Source of the DNA: Apostichopus japonicus
Lineage: Eukaryota; Echinodermata; Holothuroidea; Aspidochirotida; Stichopodidae
Direction: 5' to 3'
Assembly: GCF_037975245.1 (NCBI RefSeq)
Contig: NC_092569.1
Location: 16,724,001 to 16,788,000, forward strand
DNA length: 64,000 nucleotides
A model generated the notes under the pieces. It did not search any database and was not told where the DNA came from. It saw only the letters and a list, made by a program, of their open reading frames with translations. Shown in pieces: positions 10,689 through 22,600 of this stretch. A program made the translations under genes and the position numbers. The first letter of the stretch is position 1. Every line of letters starts with the position of its first letter.

Positions 10689-13600
10689 TAATTGTTTTCC
10701 TCTTCGCAAGCCAACGGTCTTTCCGGCCGACGAGTTTGACCCAGCTAAAGACGCGGATGCCTTGAGCGATGCCTTCAAGGGTTTTGGTGAGTTTAAAGAA
10801 AATGACATTAAAGAATATCATGCAAAACATATTAAAATTACACAAGTTTACACATGTTTTATAATACTAATTACAGCTATAAAATTGCCCCCATATGTGG
10901 TATGTTGTATGTTGTCAGGGTATGTTGTATCCTGTATATATATGACAACATCGATAGTACAAGCAGTGTTAGATAACCTTACATGTTGAGGGATGCAATG
11001 ATGTCATTCTTTTCTAGAAGTCATTTCATAAACCTATGAAACATTGATGTGCTTACGAAGAATTTCTCATTACTGCAATATTATTTGCCTCAAGCAAGGG
11101 CGTAGGAACCGGGGGGCTGGGGGGCGCCAGCCCCCCCAGTGAAAAATATGGAGGGGCGGAAGTATCATTCCGCCCCCCCCCCGCTTCGCAAGTCAGAAAA
11201 CTCCTTTTTATTTCCAAATGAGAACAAAATCTCATTTGGAGCACCAAATTGCATCTAAGGCCAGGTGAAAATGCAAAATTATATACAAAATGGAGTGGGG
11301 TGGGTTGAAGTGTGCTATATTGCACCAAATTGCATCTGAGGCCACCTGGAAATGCAAAAAAATTCCAAAGGGGAGGGGGAAACCCCCTCCCCTTAGACCC
11401 CTCCCCCAGGCCGGCCATCAGTCTTCAGCCCCCCCCCCACTCAAAAGTACCTTCCTACGCCACTGGCCTCAAGTATATTATTATTAAAAAGAGAATACAT
11501 TATTCTGTATCCTTTATTTCTCCGGGCCTCCGGACCCCGTGGCTGCCTCCTCCTTCCCCCTCCACTCCTGACCCCCTTCTATTCAGGCATGGTCCAACCG
11601 TGCGCTGTTACACCAGGTGGTCTGTTGAATTCACATTTTCATTTAAGAACATATAAACACTGCATTCCTAACAATCTCGAACTTAGATGACGTAAAGTAC
11701 CATTCTTGAAAATACACTAGGATTAATTAATCTCGAGATTATTAGACACTAACACATTACGTGTCTATCCGTACAAAGGGTTGCAGTTTAATAACATGGG
11801 TATGGACATGGTACATTCTATACTGATTGACTATGGAGTTAGATCTTTTCATTTTACTGTCTGTGTGTTGTTAACTTTGCTTTCACATTATGGATTTATG
11901 ATCGTATACATTTAAAACGTGTGTAATTACTTCGGTATTGGTTTCTTGTTGCAATTACTATTTCTAATGTATCTCATTACTTGATCGGGGGAATTCGACA
12001 GGGAAGGTATAACGGGGAGGCAGCAATAGGGAGGGGGGGGGGGGCTTGGGAGTGGGGGGAATCAGGAAAGCTAAGGCACGTCCAAGACAACCCTTCCTAT
12101 ATTTATGACATCCGGTTATAAAGGACTTACATCCGGTAAATTGTTTTTTTTTATTTGTTTTTTTATTCTCTTTTAGTGTTATTTTGGTTTCTTTGCTTGG
12201 TCTTTAATCTTGATTAGCTTATTTTGTTTCACACGCTGTAATTGATTTTTTAATCATGATTCCCAGGTATCTCTGTTTTTCGTGTTGGAACAAAGGATGA
12301 CGTCATCATATCGATATTTACTGGGAGATCATGTGATCAGAGACGAAAAATTCAGGACATTTACAATGAAACATACCAGAAGGTAAGATATATATAAGTC
12401 AAATGCCACGTGATAATTTGGTAACTTTATGTGGACATTCAAAAATACGTTTTATTATGTTACGCATATGTCTACATTTTTTGAAGTAGTAACACTTTGT
12501 ATAAAAAGTGATAGCAACACTTCGGGTATACATTAAAAGTATGAAGGATATATAATATACAATCAATGATAATTTCCATTATTTGATAAACCATATTGTA
12601 TTTCTATGCACCCTATACACACAGTTACTACGGTAAATCTTACAGTTTTGTACCACAGTAAAATTGCTATAATTCGGTAGCATGTGCTATTAGGATTACA
12701 GTAAGAACTGAGGATATGTGTAATTCCAACAATCCAGTTGTTTGGGATTTGTTGGAATTACAAATATCCTCAGTTCTTACTGTAAACATAATAGCACATG
12801 CTACCGATTTATTAGACTTGTCAGCACGATACAGTATTCACTGTGGAACAAAACGTTAGATTTACAGTAGTTACTGTAATCTATGTGTGAATCGGTTGTT
12901 CTATCATAACACTTATTTTGAGATAATATTCTATTAGTCATCTCTGGTTGATTACTTAAAAGGGACTAGAAAGATAATCCACAGTCTATAAGATCAGCAT
13001 TTAACGAAAAAGAAACAACAACAAATTCTATACGAAGCCATTAAAAGTGACAAAAAATACCCTCAACATAACACCTTTAAAATTAGTAAGATTTATTATT
13101 TTTTGACTTTGAGTTATTAATATAAGATAAACTTATAAAATAATCAATATCATGTAGTTCAATTATTAATTATTAACAGTTATAAATTACTGCAATTACA
13201 ATGATAAATATTATATTAACATAAGAATTAATATGAAACATATATTATCAATAAAAGACAATACATTTGCGTATACAATTAGATCGATTGACGTGTAGCT
13301 TCGATCTGGATGTAAATGAGACTGTCAGTGTTAGAGTTAAGTTTCAGTTTTATTTTCTGACAAATCAAATGTAAAATTAAGTGGAATGTGATCCTTTTAG
13401 TACCGTCACGCAATGTTTGAAGTCGCCTACTCGCATATTAATATAATATCACGCAATTACTGTTATGATTTTGTTATGTATTTAGTGCTTGGTAGACGAG
13501 CTACATTCAGAACTGAGTGGTAACTACTTGCAAATTATGGAAAGTATGCTTGATAAGCCTGATCAACTCCGAGCGAAGAGAATAAAAAAACTCATCCACA

Positions 13601-16600
13601 CAAAGGTAAAACGATTAAGTCATTTCACTTCTTTCTTTCCCTTCTACGTGTAAGGTAGCATACGCCCATTAAATACCCCATTGACTTTCACACTAAATTA
13701 CAAAAGTAATGTGGTCTTGTAAGTCTAGATAAAGGTTCTCACTAGCTAAATGCTACCATTGACTTACACACTGAATCACAAAAGTGATGTGGTCTCTAAG
13801 TCTAGATAGAAGTTCTTACTAGCTAAATGCTATACCCATCACCGGATAGCTGACAAGTTGGCCTTTCATGGCACTATCAACTTTCCGTACCATGACTATG
13901 TAGATTTTTTGCTATCCGAGCCGGAAGTTTTCGTCACTTGTAAACAAACCTCTTCACTCTTCGTACGCTGCTCCTGGGAGGCCTTAAGGGGTCTAAAATT
14001 GCCACAATTGACCCAATTGTTTCACAACAATTACTTCCATTCATGCTCTTCAACATGCAATCCACAAAAACTAGATCATGATTGATAACAGTTCAAATGT
14101 CCTTCTGCTGCATTTTGGCACTTTTCCTAAAGGAGAACAATTGAGCGGATGGATATAGACTCTTATAGGAGTATGCCACCATTAAATACGTTCATAGACC
14201 GTGTCATGCATGGTACTAAAACGGTAAATAAACATGGTCCAAAACAAAACAAATCCAAACAACACCGTGACGGTACAGACAGCACAGTTGGTGTTTCATG
14301 TTATGTAGGATAATGTGTGTCAACTGTGGCACTGATGCTAAAAGCGGTCAATTTCCCCTTTCTATTATTACAGTATATAGTTGGTAACAAAGAAATCAGC
14401 ATACACTTAAGCCTATAAACTTGAACACCAAAATATATGTTTTAGTTTCATGTAGTCATGTAGACGTTACCTAAAGTTACCTACAATTGCCTGAAGAAAA
14501 TTTATTTTTAACTCCCCCCCCCCCCCTCTCTCTCTCTCTCCAAAAAGTATCGAAAAGTTAAAGAAATGTTATAACTAAAATAAATATATATTTTACAGGT
14601 TAATTTGCCTGGAAGCCTCAGTACGGATGTAGCAGTCTTGGAAATTATTTACCCTCTTACCCCAGCGGTATGTATACTTTGGCTGGATTATGCATGTGCT
14701 CGACGATTCCGTGTGTACCTTAGTGTATAACCCACAGTAAACGTTACCTGCAGTATTTGGATTTCACATTTTCGTGAAAAGAGGGGAAGTTCACTTTTAA
14801 ATGGATGAAAGATGAATATATTTTTAGGATCCCTGGCGAACTGATGCATCGAGATGTCTAAAAATCTGCTGTGTTGTCATAGATGAACATTTGGTTCCTA
14901 TATTTGGGTAAAACTCGAAATTATAAACATTTTGACTTGTTACTCATGTTACCATTTCCAGCCTTTTAGGTGGATTCCCTGAAACTTTTATCAATTGGAT
15001 TAACTTTAAAATTTATCTTTTGAATTTCTTTACTCACAGATTTATCATTTTAAGGTTTAATAAAGAAAAAAAACATTATTTTCTCTTCTAGAGATATAGT
15101 TCATACAGAATCTCTGAATAAAAGTAATTTGATCGTATTATAGTCATATTTCATCATGACATCATTGCGACAAAAAATATATATATTATATTTCTTGTCG
15201 CAATGATGTCCTTGTGACAATATAACATAAATGAAATTTAAACGAATACATGGAGTTTCAGTCCATGTAGATTTAAGTAAACTGATACATAGAGGAAGAA
15301 AGTGTAAAGTCATTCTCTTCCAGAACAACCAATATAATCACAAACCAATAAAATATATTTCCAAATTCTACTAAATATTGAAATATTCCGCCTTCTGAAT
15401 TATTTTCAATAGATTATCTAATTGTATGTCATTTCATCTTTTGTGTTATAAAATTTGAAATTTTCACGACGCATTCTACAGCCTGTGTTGTTGTCTTGTT
15501 TGGAAAGAACCTATACTTATATTAGTTATGATACATGTCCGAATCTCTTCTGTACACAGGAAATAAACACGTTGGTAATTGCCTATGCAGACGGTAAGTT
15601 TTTTTTATATAATTCCAATATTTTTATAATTTGATTTAGTTTAAAAAATGTACAATTTCAATGTTTCACTTGTTACAAAGAAAAATTGAGTATATATATA
15701 AAAAAATAAAATGAACAAAATTGTTAGTGATTTCTAAAACAAAGCCAGTTTTCGATATGCTAAACCAGGAGTGGATTACTGAAACCAATATGAATGATAT
15801 ATGTTTGATACTTTGAAATGTAATTTAAACTATCAAATTTGATATATTTTGATACCGATACGGATACACTTTTTTGTCAATTATGATATATTTGAAGAAG
15901 AAACAAACACCTGATGATGTTTTATATTTACGTTGAAAAGTTTCTCATATTAACTATTGATTTTTTTTCGTTTTTCTCTGATTTTGTTCTCAAGCATTTC
16001 AGGTAAACCTGATTGAAGATATTGATGAGAAAGTTGACGGTGATTTTAAGGATACGCTGAAGCACATTCTCCAGGTATCTATACTCTGTAAATTACATAG
16101 AAACAATTAATGCAACATAAATAAATATATATATATATATACTCTGTAAATTACCTTCAACCATTTTAGACTAATGCAACATATGTATACTATCTTAATT
16201 ACACAGAAACAATTTAGACTAATTCAGCATCTATATATTCTCTAAATTACATAGAAAGAATTTAGGACCAATTAAGACTAATGCAACATATGTATACTAT
16301 CATTCTGGCATTAAGTTACGTTTGATGTTGAGCGTCATCTCGCCGTTTGGCCCTATAAAGAATACTGTTATCGAAGAATTAGATTTTCCCCAATGCTTCA
16401 TGAATAACTTGACTCCTAACTATATGTAGGGACCATTCTCGTCCTCATAACTGTTTCCTTGAAAGTTTGAAGATAATTTATGACAAAGTCTGCAGTAAAA
16501 TGACATTTCACGTCACAAACATAAACACTGCAACTGTTTTAATATTTCCATATATGAAGACATGGGCTTGGTATTAGTATTTATGCTTCATCAAATTTAA

Positions 16601-19600
16601 ACAGTTTCATTTCTGTATGAACTAATGGAAAAATCTCAGGAACGAATACAGTTTTACAATGTAGCAGTGTATGCACTGTATAATGTATCCAAGGCGAACA
16701 TATTCCGATGTAACATGACATTGTACTCATATTATACCGGCATTTGTTTTATCATGTTGATAATAATCAAAGCCACGGCAGGCTGTAAGAGACACTGCAA
16801 CTGTTGTTGTATTTCCATATATGAAGACATGGGCATAGTATTAGTATTAATGCTTCATCAAAGTCAATCAGATTCATTTTTGTTCGAACTATTGAAAAAA
16901 ATCTACGGAACAAATACAGTTTTACAATGTAGCAGTGTATACACTGTCTAATGTATCCAAGGCGAACATATACCGATGTAACATGACATTGTACTTATAT
17001 TATACCGGCATTTGTTTTACCATGTTGATAATGATCAAAGCCACGGCAGGCTGTATAAGACACTGCAACTGTTGTTGTATATCGATATATGAAGATATGG
17101 GCTTATTATTAGTATTAATGCTTCATCAAAGTCAAACAGTTTCAGTTCTGTTCGAACAATTGAAAAATCTACGGAACAAATACAATGTAGCAGTGTATGC
17201 ACTGTCTAATGTATCGAATGCGAACTTATACCGATGTAACATGACATTGTACTCATATCATACCGGCATTTAGTTTACCTTGTTGATAATAACCAAAGCC
17301 ACGACAGGCTGATATGTATAAGACACTACAATTGTTGTTGTCTCACCATAAATGAAGATATGGGCTTAGTATTAGTATTAATGCTTCATCAAAGTCAAAA
17401 AGTTTCAGTTCTGTTCGAACTATTGAAAAAAATCTACGGAACAAATACAAAGTAGCAGTGTATGCACTGTCTAATGTATCGAAGGCGAGCTGATACCGAT
17501 GTAACATGACATTGTACTCATATCATACCGGCATTTAGTTTAGCTTGTTGATAATAACCAAAGCCACGACAGGCTGTATAAGACACTACAATTGTTGTTG
17601 TCTCTCCATAAATGAAGATATGGGCTTAGTACTAGTATTAATGCTTCATCAAAGTCAAAAGGTTTCAGTTCTGTTCGAACTATTGAAAAAAATCTACGGA
17701 ACAAATACAGTTTTACAATGTAGCAGTGTATGCACTGTCTAATGTATCCAAGGCGAACATATACCGATGTAACATGACATTGTACTTATATTATACCGGC
17801 ATTTGTTTTACGTTGTTGATAATAATCAAAGCCAGGACAGACTGTAGAAGGTGCGGCTTTATTTCGTTTTAATGGTAAATTCAATTAACATATGGCAAAG
17901 TATGGAATGTGAGCTTCACGTTGTGACGGTATGCAATTATGCGTGTACGCTAATATTGTTAGACGGTATAGGGTGCGTGCAACGCTAACTGATGGGTAAT
18001 TGTGAGTGATAGTTGTTTTCCCTGCGCAGGCTTTGTGTGGATGTTGTCATCTCAGCGTTAAAACGTTGCAACGTTGATACAGGAGCGGAAAATGGACGGT
18101 GTGTGTCCCCGAGGTCTCTTACCTAGACTCAATTATTTATGGGATATGTGGCTCCCCCCCCCCCCACGCAAGAAAAACAATATTACATTGTAGTTATTCT
18201 GAGGCATATTTAGGCTAAGTGATTCTAAGTCATTATGTCTATAATGATGTCTTAAGGCAAGTGTGGTTAAATAAGCTACTTTAAATATATTTATCTATGG
18301 TTGACGAATGGGTATGTGCATCTCCCTGACTCCACTCCCCTTCTTGATTTGCACCATGGTGTTGTCAGACAAGCCTTTGGTGCCAATATATTCTCGTCAA
18401 AGCATAAAATGACTAATGCACGCTAATATTTTTCTCTTGATAAAAGTTGATATTTGTCTTGTATTTTGGCAAATAACAAGCACAACTACAGCCTAACACA
18501 TTAAACTGATACGTTAAGTATAGTTGACATGGTTTGTTTTTCAGAATGGAAGAAACATTGAAGAACCAAGTCCTAGTCAGATCCAGAGTGATGCTCAACT
18601 GCTTTCGAAGGTATTTGAGATATTTTCTGTGTCTGTGCGATTAGCAAAATTGTCAAATGACCAGCTTGTTGTTTTATGATCTTATTTTTTATAAAGGTAT
18701 ATTCGTTAGGTGAAAATAATATGCCAGTTAATAAATGCATACCAAGAAAATGTAGAAAAATAACGTACTTTAGAGAAAAAAAGGCTGGTACAATTATCAG
18801 ATACAATTGCACGTTGGAGCCAACAATTATATCTTAATAGGCATGTCAAGGGGCTAAGTACACTATATTATATTTAATATAATGATTAAATCCAATATTT
18901 TATGTGAATAGCTTTTCATCGAATTTTAAGTATCTCGTAGAAAGATGCTGGTTGTAGCTTTAACATTGTAATACACGAATTTGGAATGGTTCGCAAAGTG
19001 CTGGGCAAAATACACTGAAATTCTAAAAGAATATGTACCATGTATATCTGAACATCACGGAGCTGGGAAAAGTTCTGAAGGGAAAGGTCAAAGAAAGGCT
19101 ACAGCCATGGAGCTTGGAATAAAAAAAAGGCGGCCCTCGGAAAATGCGATAAAGAGTAATATATTCTCAATTCCATAATACAAATTGGAAGAAATGAAAA
19201 TTGAATAGGCCGAGGGGTGGTGGAGGGGGGGCGGGCACTCGGTATCGCTGCCCGTGCGTAAGCGACATATGAAAATAAAAACTTTTGAATACCGGGCCTT
19301 GTTCCCTTACCTACTTGGAAAAAAAACATGCGTCTTTAGTACAAGTTTGTTTTGTGAATAGATATTCCTGCATACGGAAAATGGAAAATTACCTACAATA
19401 TTTAAGTAAATCTTACAATCCTATAACCTGAAGGCAGTTTACCAAGTATGGCATGAGATTGATTGTATCTTTCCTTTACAACCTCAGCTCTCTCCGGCCG
19501 AGTGGAGTCCGCATCATCCAGCTTTCATGAAAATCTTCCTCTCAAGTAGCGTTTACCTCTTCTATTTGTTTACTGTCATTCGTGCTAATGAGTCGGTAAG

Positions 19601-22600
19601 TAACGGCACCGCGAAACTTCTTTTAGATCGGTAAGTACATTGACAAATAGGGCTCATGGACGAGACTGGGTACTGGGGAGGGGGACTGGTGCGTATAAAT
19701 GGCTATTGAATGAGTGATGGTGCCGGCGGGGGCGATGAGGTTCTTTAACCAGCATTGCATATAATGTCTTTGAAGAAATTAGAACATTTCTTGACAAGCG
19801 AACATGTTTCCTGAGATTTCTCAGTGAACCAAGAGGGAATCGACGTCTTCGGCATGCCTCAACTTTTCAACTTTGACGGCCGTTTCAACGCATTGAACCT
19901 AGCGGCGTACTGATAAAGTGGTAGGCCAATCCGCCTCTAATAATGAACTGACTGAGTCGATGTATGTTTTCCATACATGTTAGCATAATTATTTTAGCAT
20001 CATCATTTTAGCATAATCATTTTAGCTAACATACGCTAAAACATTTGCTAAAACTTAGGAACAAATTTCAGCATAATCATTTTAGCATTTTAGCATCATC
20101 ATTTTAGCATAAACATTTTAGCAAACATACGCTAAAACATTTTCTAAAAATAAGGAACACATTTAAGCAAAATCATTTTAGCAAACATACGCGAAAACAT
20201 TTGCTAAAAATAAGGAACACATTTTTGAGATCAGTGCAAAGTTTGTTGTTCTCCTCGTCAGTTAAAAGTCGAAATTATTTAATTTTAATGATGTAAACAA
20301 GAAAAACAAATCTGGTTAGAAAAAAATGGTTTGAACGTTGGTCGAAAGAAAGGCCTCACAGGAGATACATTACTTCAACTTAAATAGAATCATGAAGATT
20401 TCATTGTCGTGTAGTTTGTTTATTTTTCATGAATTAGTTTTTTATATTTATACTGTACATTTATCTGCCTTTCTGGCTTTTGCAGAAAACCTTACTCGAG
20501 GTAGCGAAAACCGAAACGAATGAAAAATACAGAGATGGTTTCGTTGTTATGGGTAAGGTAGCATCCTTCTATTGATTGTTTTATCTTTTGTCTTCTTAAT
20601 ACAATTCAAAATGCTTGACTTGATGTGGTTGAATGTTGCATCTTTTATCCTAACGGTGAAAACTCACCTATATGTCTGCTTTAAATAATGAATTTACCTA
20701 TTTCTTTTGTATTCTTCTTTTTCGGTTTTGCAACTCTTAGTAAATGCGGCTGATGGGTCTCGTCGCTATGTGGCAGATCTCCTTTATCAATCAATGAAAG
20801 GACTAGGTACCCAGGACGACAGATTAATATATTTGATCTTAGCTCATTGCGAGGTATTTTCTGCTTGCACTTCACATCTTTAACTTCTTCTTTCAAATTA
20901 TCCATTATTAAAATTTATTGAATTCTCTTTAACAGTTTCATCGATGAAAGGTGTTGTTTCGTTCCGTTTCGATTCGAATAGTTTCGTTTCGTTCCTTCCG
21001 TTTCGATTCGAATAGTTTCGTTTCGTTTCGATTCGAATAGTTTCGTTTCGTTCCTTCTGTTTCGATTCGAATAGTTTCGTTTCGTTCCGTTTCGATTCGA
21101 TTTGAATAATTTCGTTTGGATTCGTTCGTTTTAGTTTGATTTGACGGTAGCTGGGTACGCAATGGCGATGACAATGATGTCATCAGTAAAGAGAAAATGG
21201 TTGCGTTATTAACAATTAAGTTTCTTCCAAAGAAATACTAAAAGTCATGTCCTTGTCTGTTCTTTTCATAACATTTCGAATGAATAATGTTTAAAATTAC
21301 ATATGGTATATACTGGTTTATCTATTATTTGGTAAATTTGTTATTTAGCAGTCTTATATATTTTATGAGGATATTCTCTAAACAAATTAAATCATTATGA
21401 TAACGGAACAAAATAATACCTTCCAAACTATCATCAAATATATAGTGTCATACAGTGGCGGAGATTTCTTGTCAGAAGTGTGGGGGGGGGGGGGGGGTTG
21501 CAGGCCATTGATGAAATAAAAAGTAATAAGTGCTGGCTCACTATCTAAGTGGAGCGCCACCATAAGTTGGCGCAAAGTGCACAAGAATTTTTTGGCAAGT
21601 ATTGCCTCCCAGATTGCAGTAAATGGCACTGCCCAGGCCTTGAAAAGCTGCATTTAACCAGGGGCGTTTGCAGGATTTTCTAACCCGGGGGGCGCGTATT
21701 ACTATCTAAGCGGAGCGCCACCATTGGTTGGCGCGCAGCGTACAAGCAAATTTCTGGTTTTGGTACCCCCAGATCACCGGAAATGGCACTTCTCGGGTGT
21801 TGAAACTGAACAACCATATGTACACTTTTGCCTGAGAACAAAGTTTTTTTCCAAATACTTTTTTTCTCATCTATAACCTTTTTGAAGATTGTCACCAGTC
21901 ACACATCATGTTCGACTTCATCACATATCCTGTGGATCATTGCTTTTGTAGGTGATTCTTCATCGCGGCTCACAATATCCGTCAGCCCCACTGTTCAGAA
22001 TTTGAAAATTCACAATTTTCTTGAATAAATTCACTTCAAAACATACCCATAATGTTGCACAAAGTATCATCTATGGACAACCGATATAGAAAAACCTCCT
22101 TCAAACCCTAACAGACGGGTCAAAATTGCACGAGTATGAAGAAGTATGATGAAGAATGTTGGTTAGGGAATTTTCGAAAATTCAGACGGCTACTAAAAAA
22201 TTTCGTTGAAGGAAATAAAAATATACCAGATATTTCCGAAACCGAACACTACACATATCGACAGTTTTGAGCATGGGCGCAGATCAGTCTTGGATAATGG
22301 TGGGGACGCGTGTCTGTTCTATGACACTATCTAAGCGGAGCGCGACCGTGGGTTCGCGCGTAGCGTACGAGTTTTTTGGGCAAATATACCTCCCAGATCG
22401 CCGGAAATAACACTTCCCAGACCTAATGATGCTCCTAAACCTCCTTAAGTTTTAGATCTCATGGCTTAGAAATTTAGTTTGGAGAAATACATGGGCGTCT
22501 GCAGAAAGAAAATCAGGGGACAAATAATCCAAGTAGACTTTTGTATATACGATGGGTCTGGGGTGCTCTCCCAGAAAACAAATATAGACTGCCGCAAATG

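Noticed and set aside
16625-17742. Frames of 65-112 codons with Cys-rich segments
   Set aside because: They recur with the 265-bp tandem unit and are broken by indels between units.
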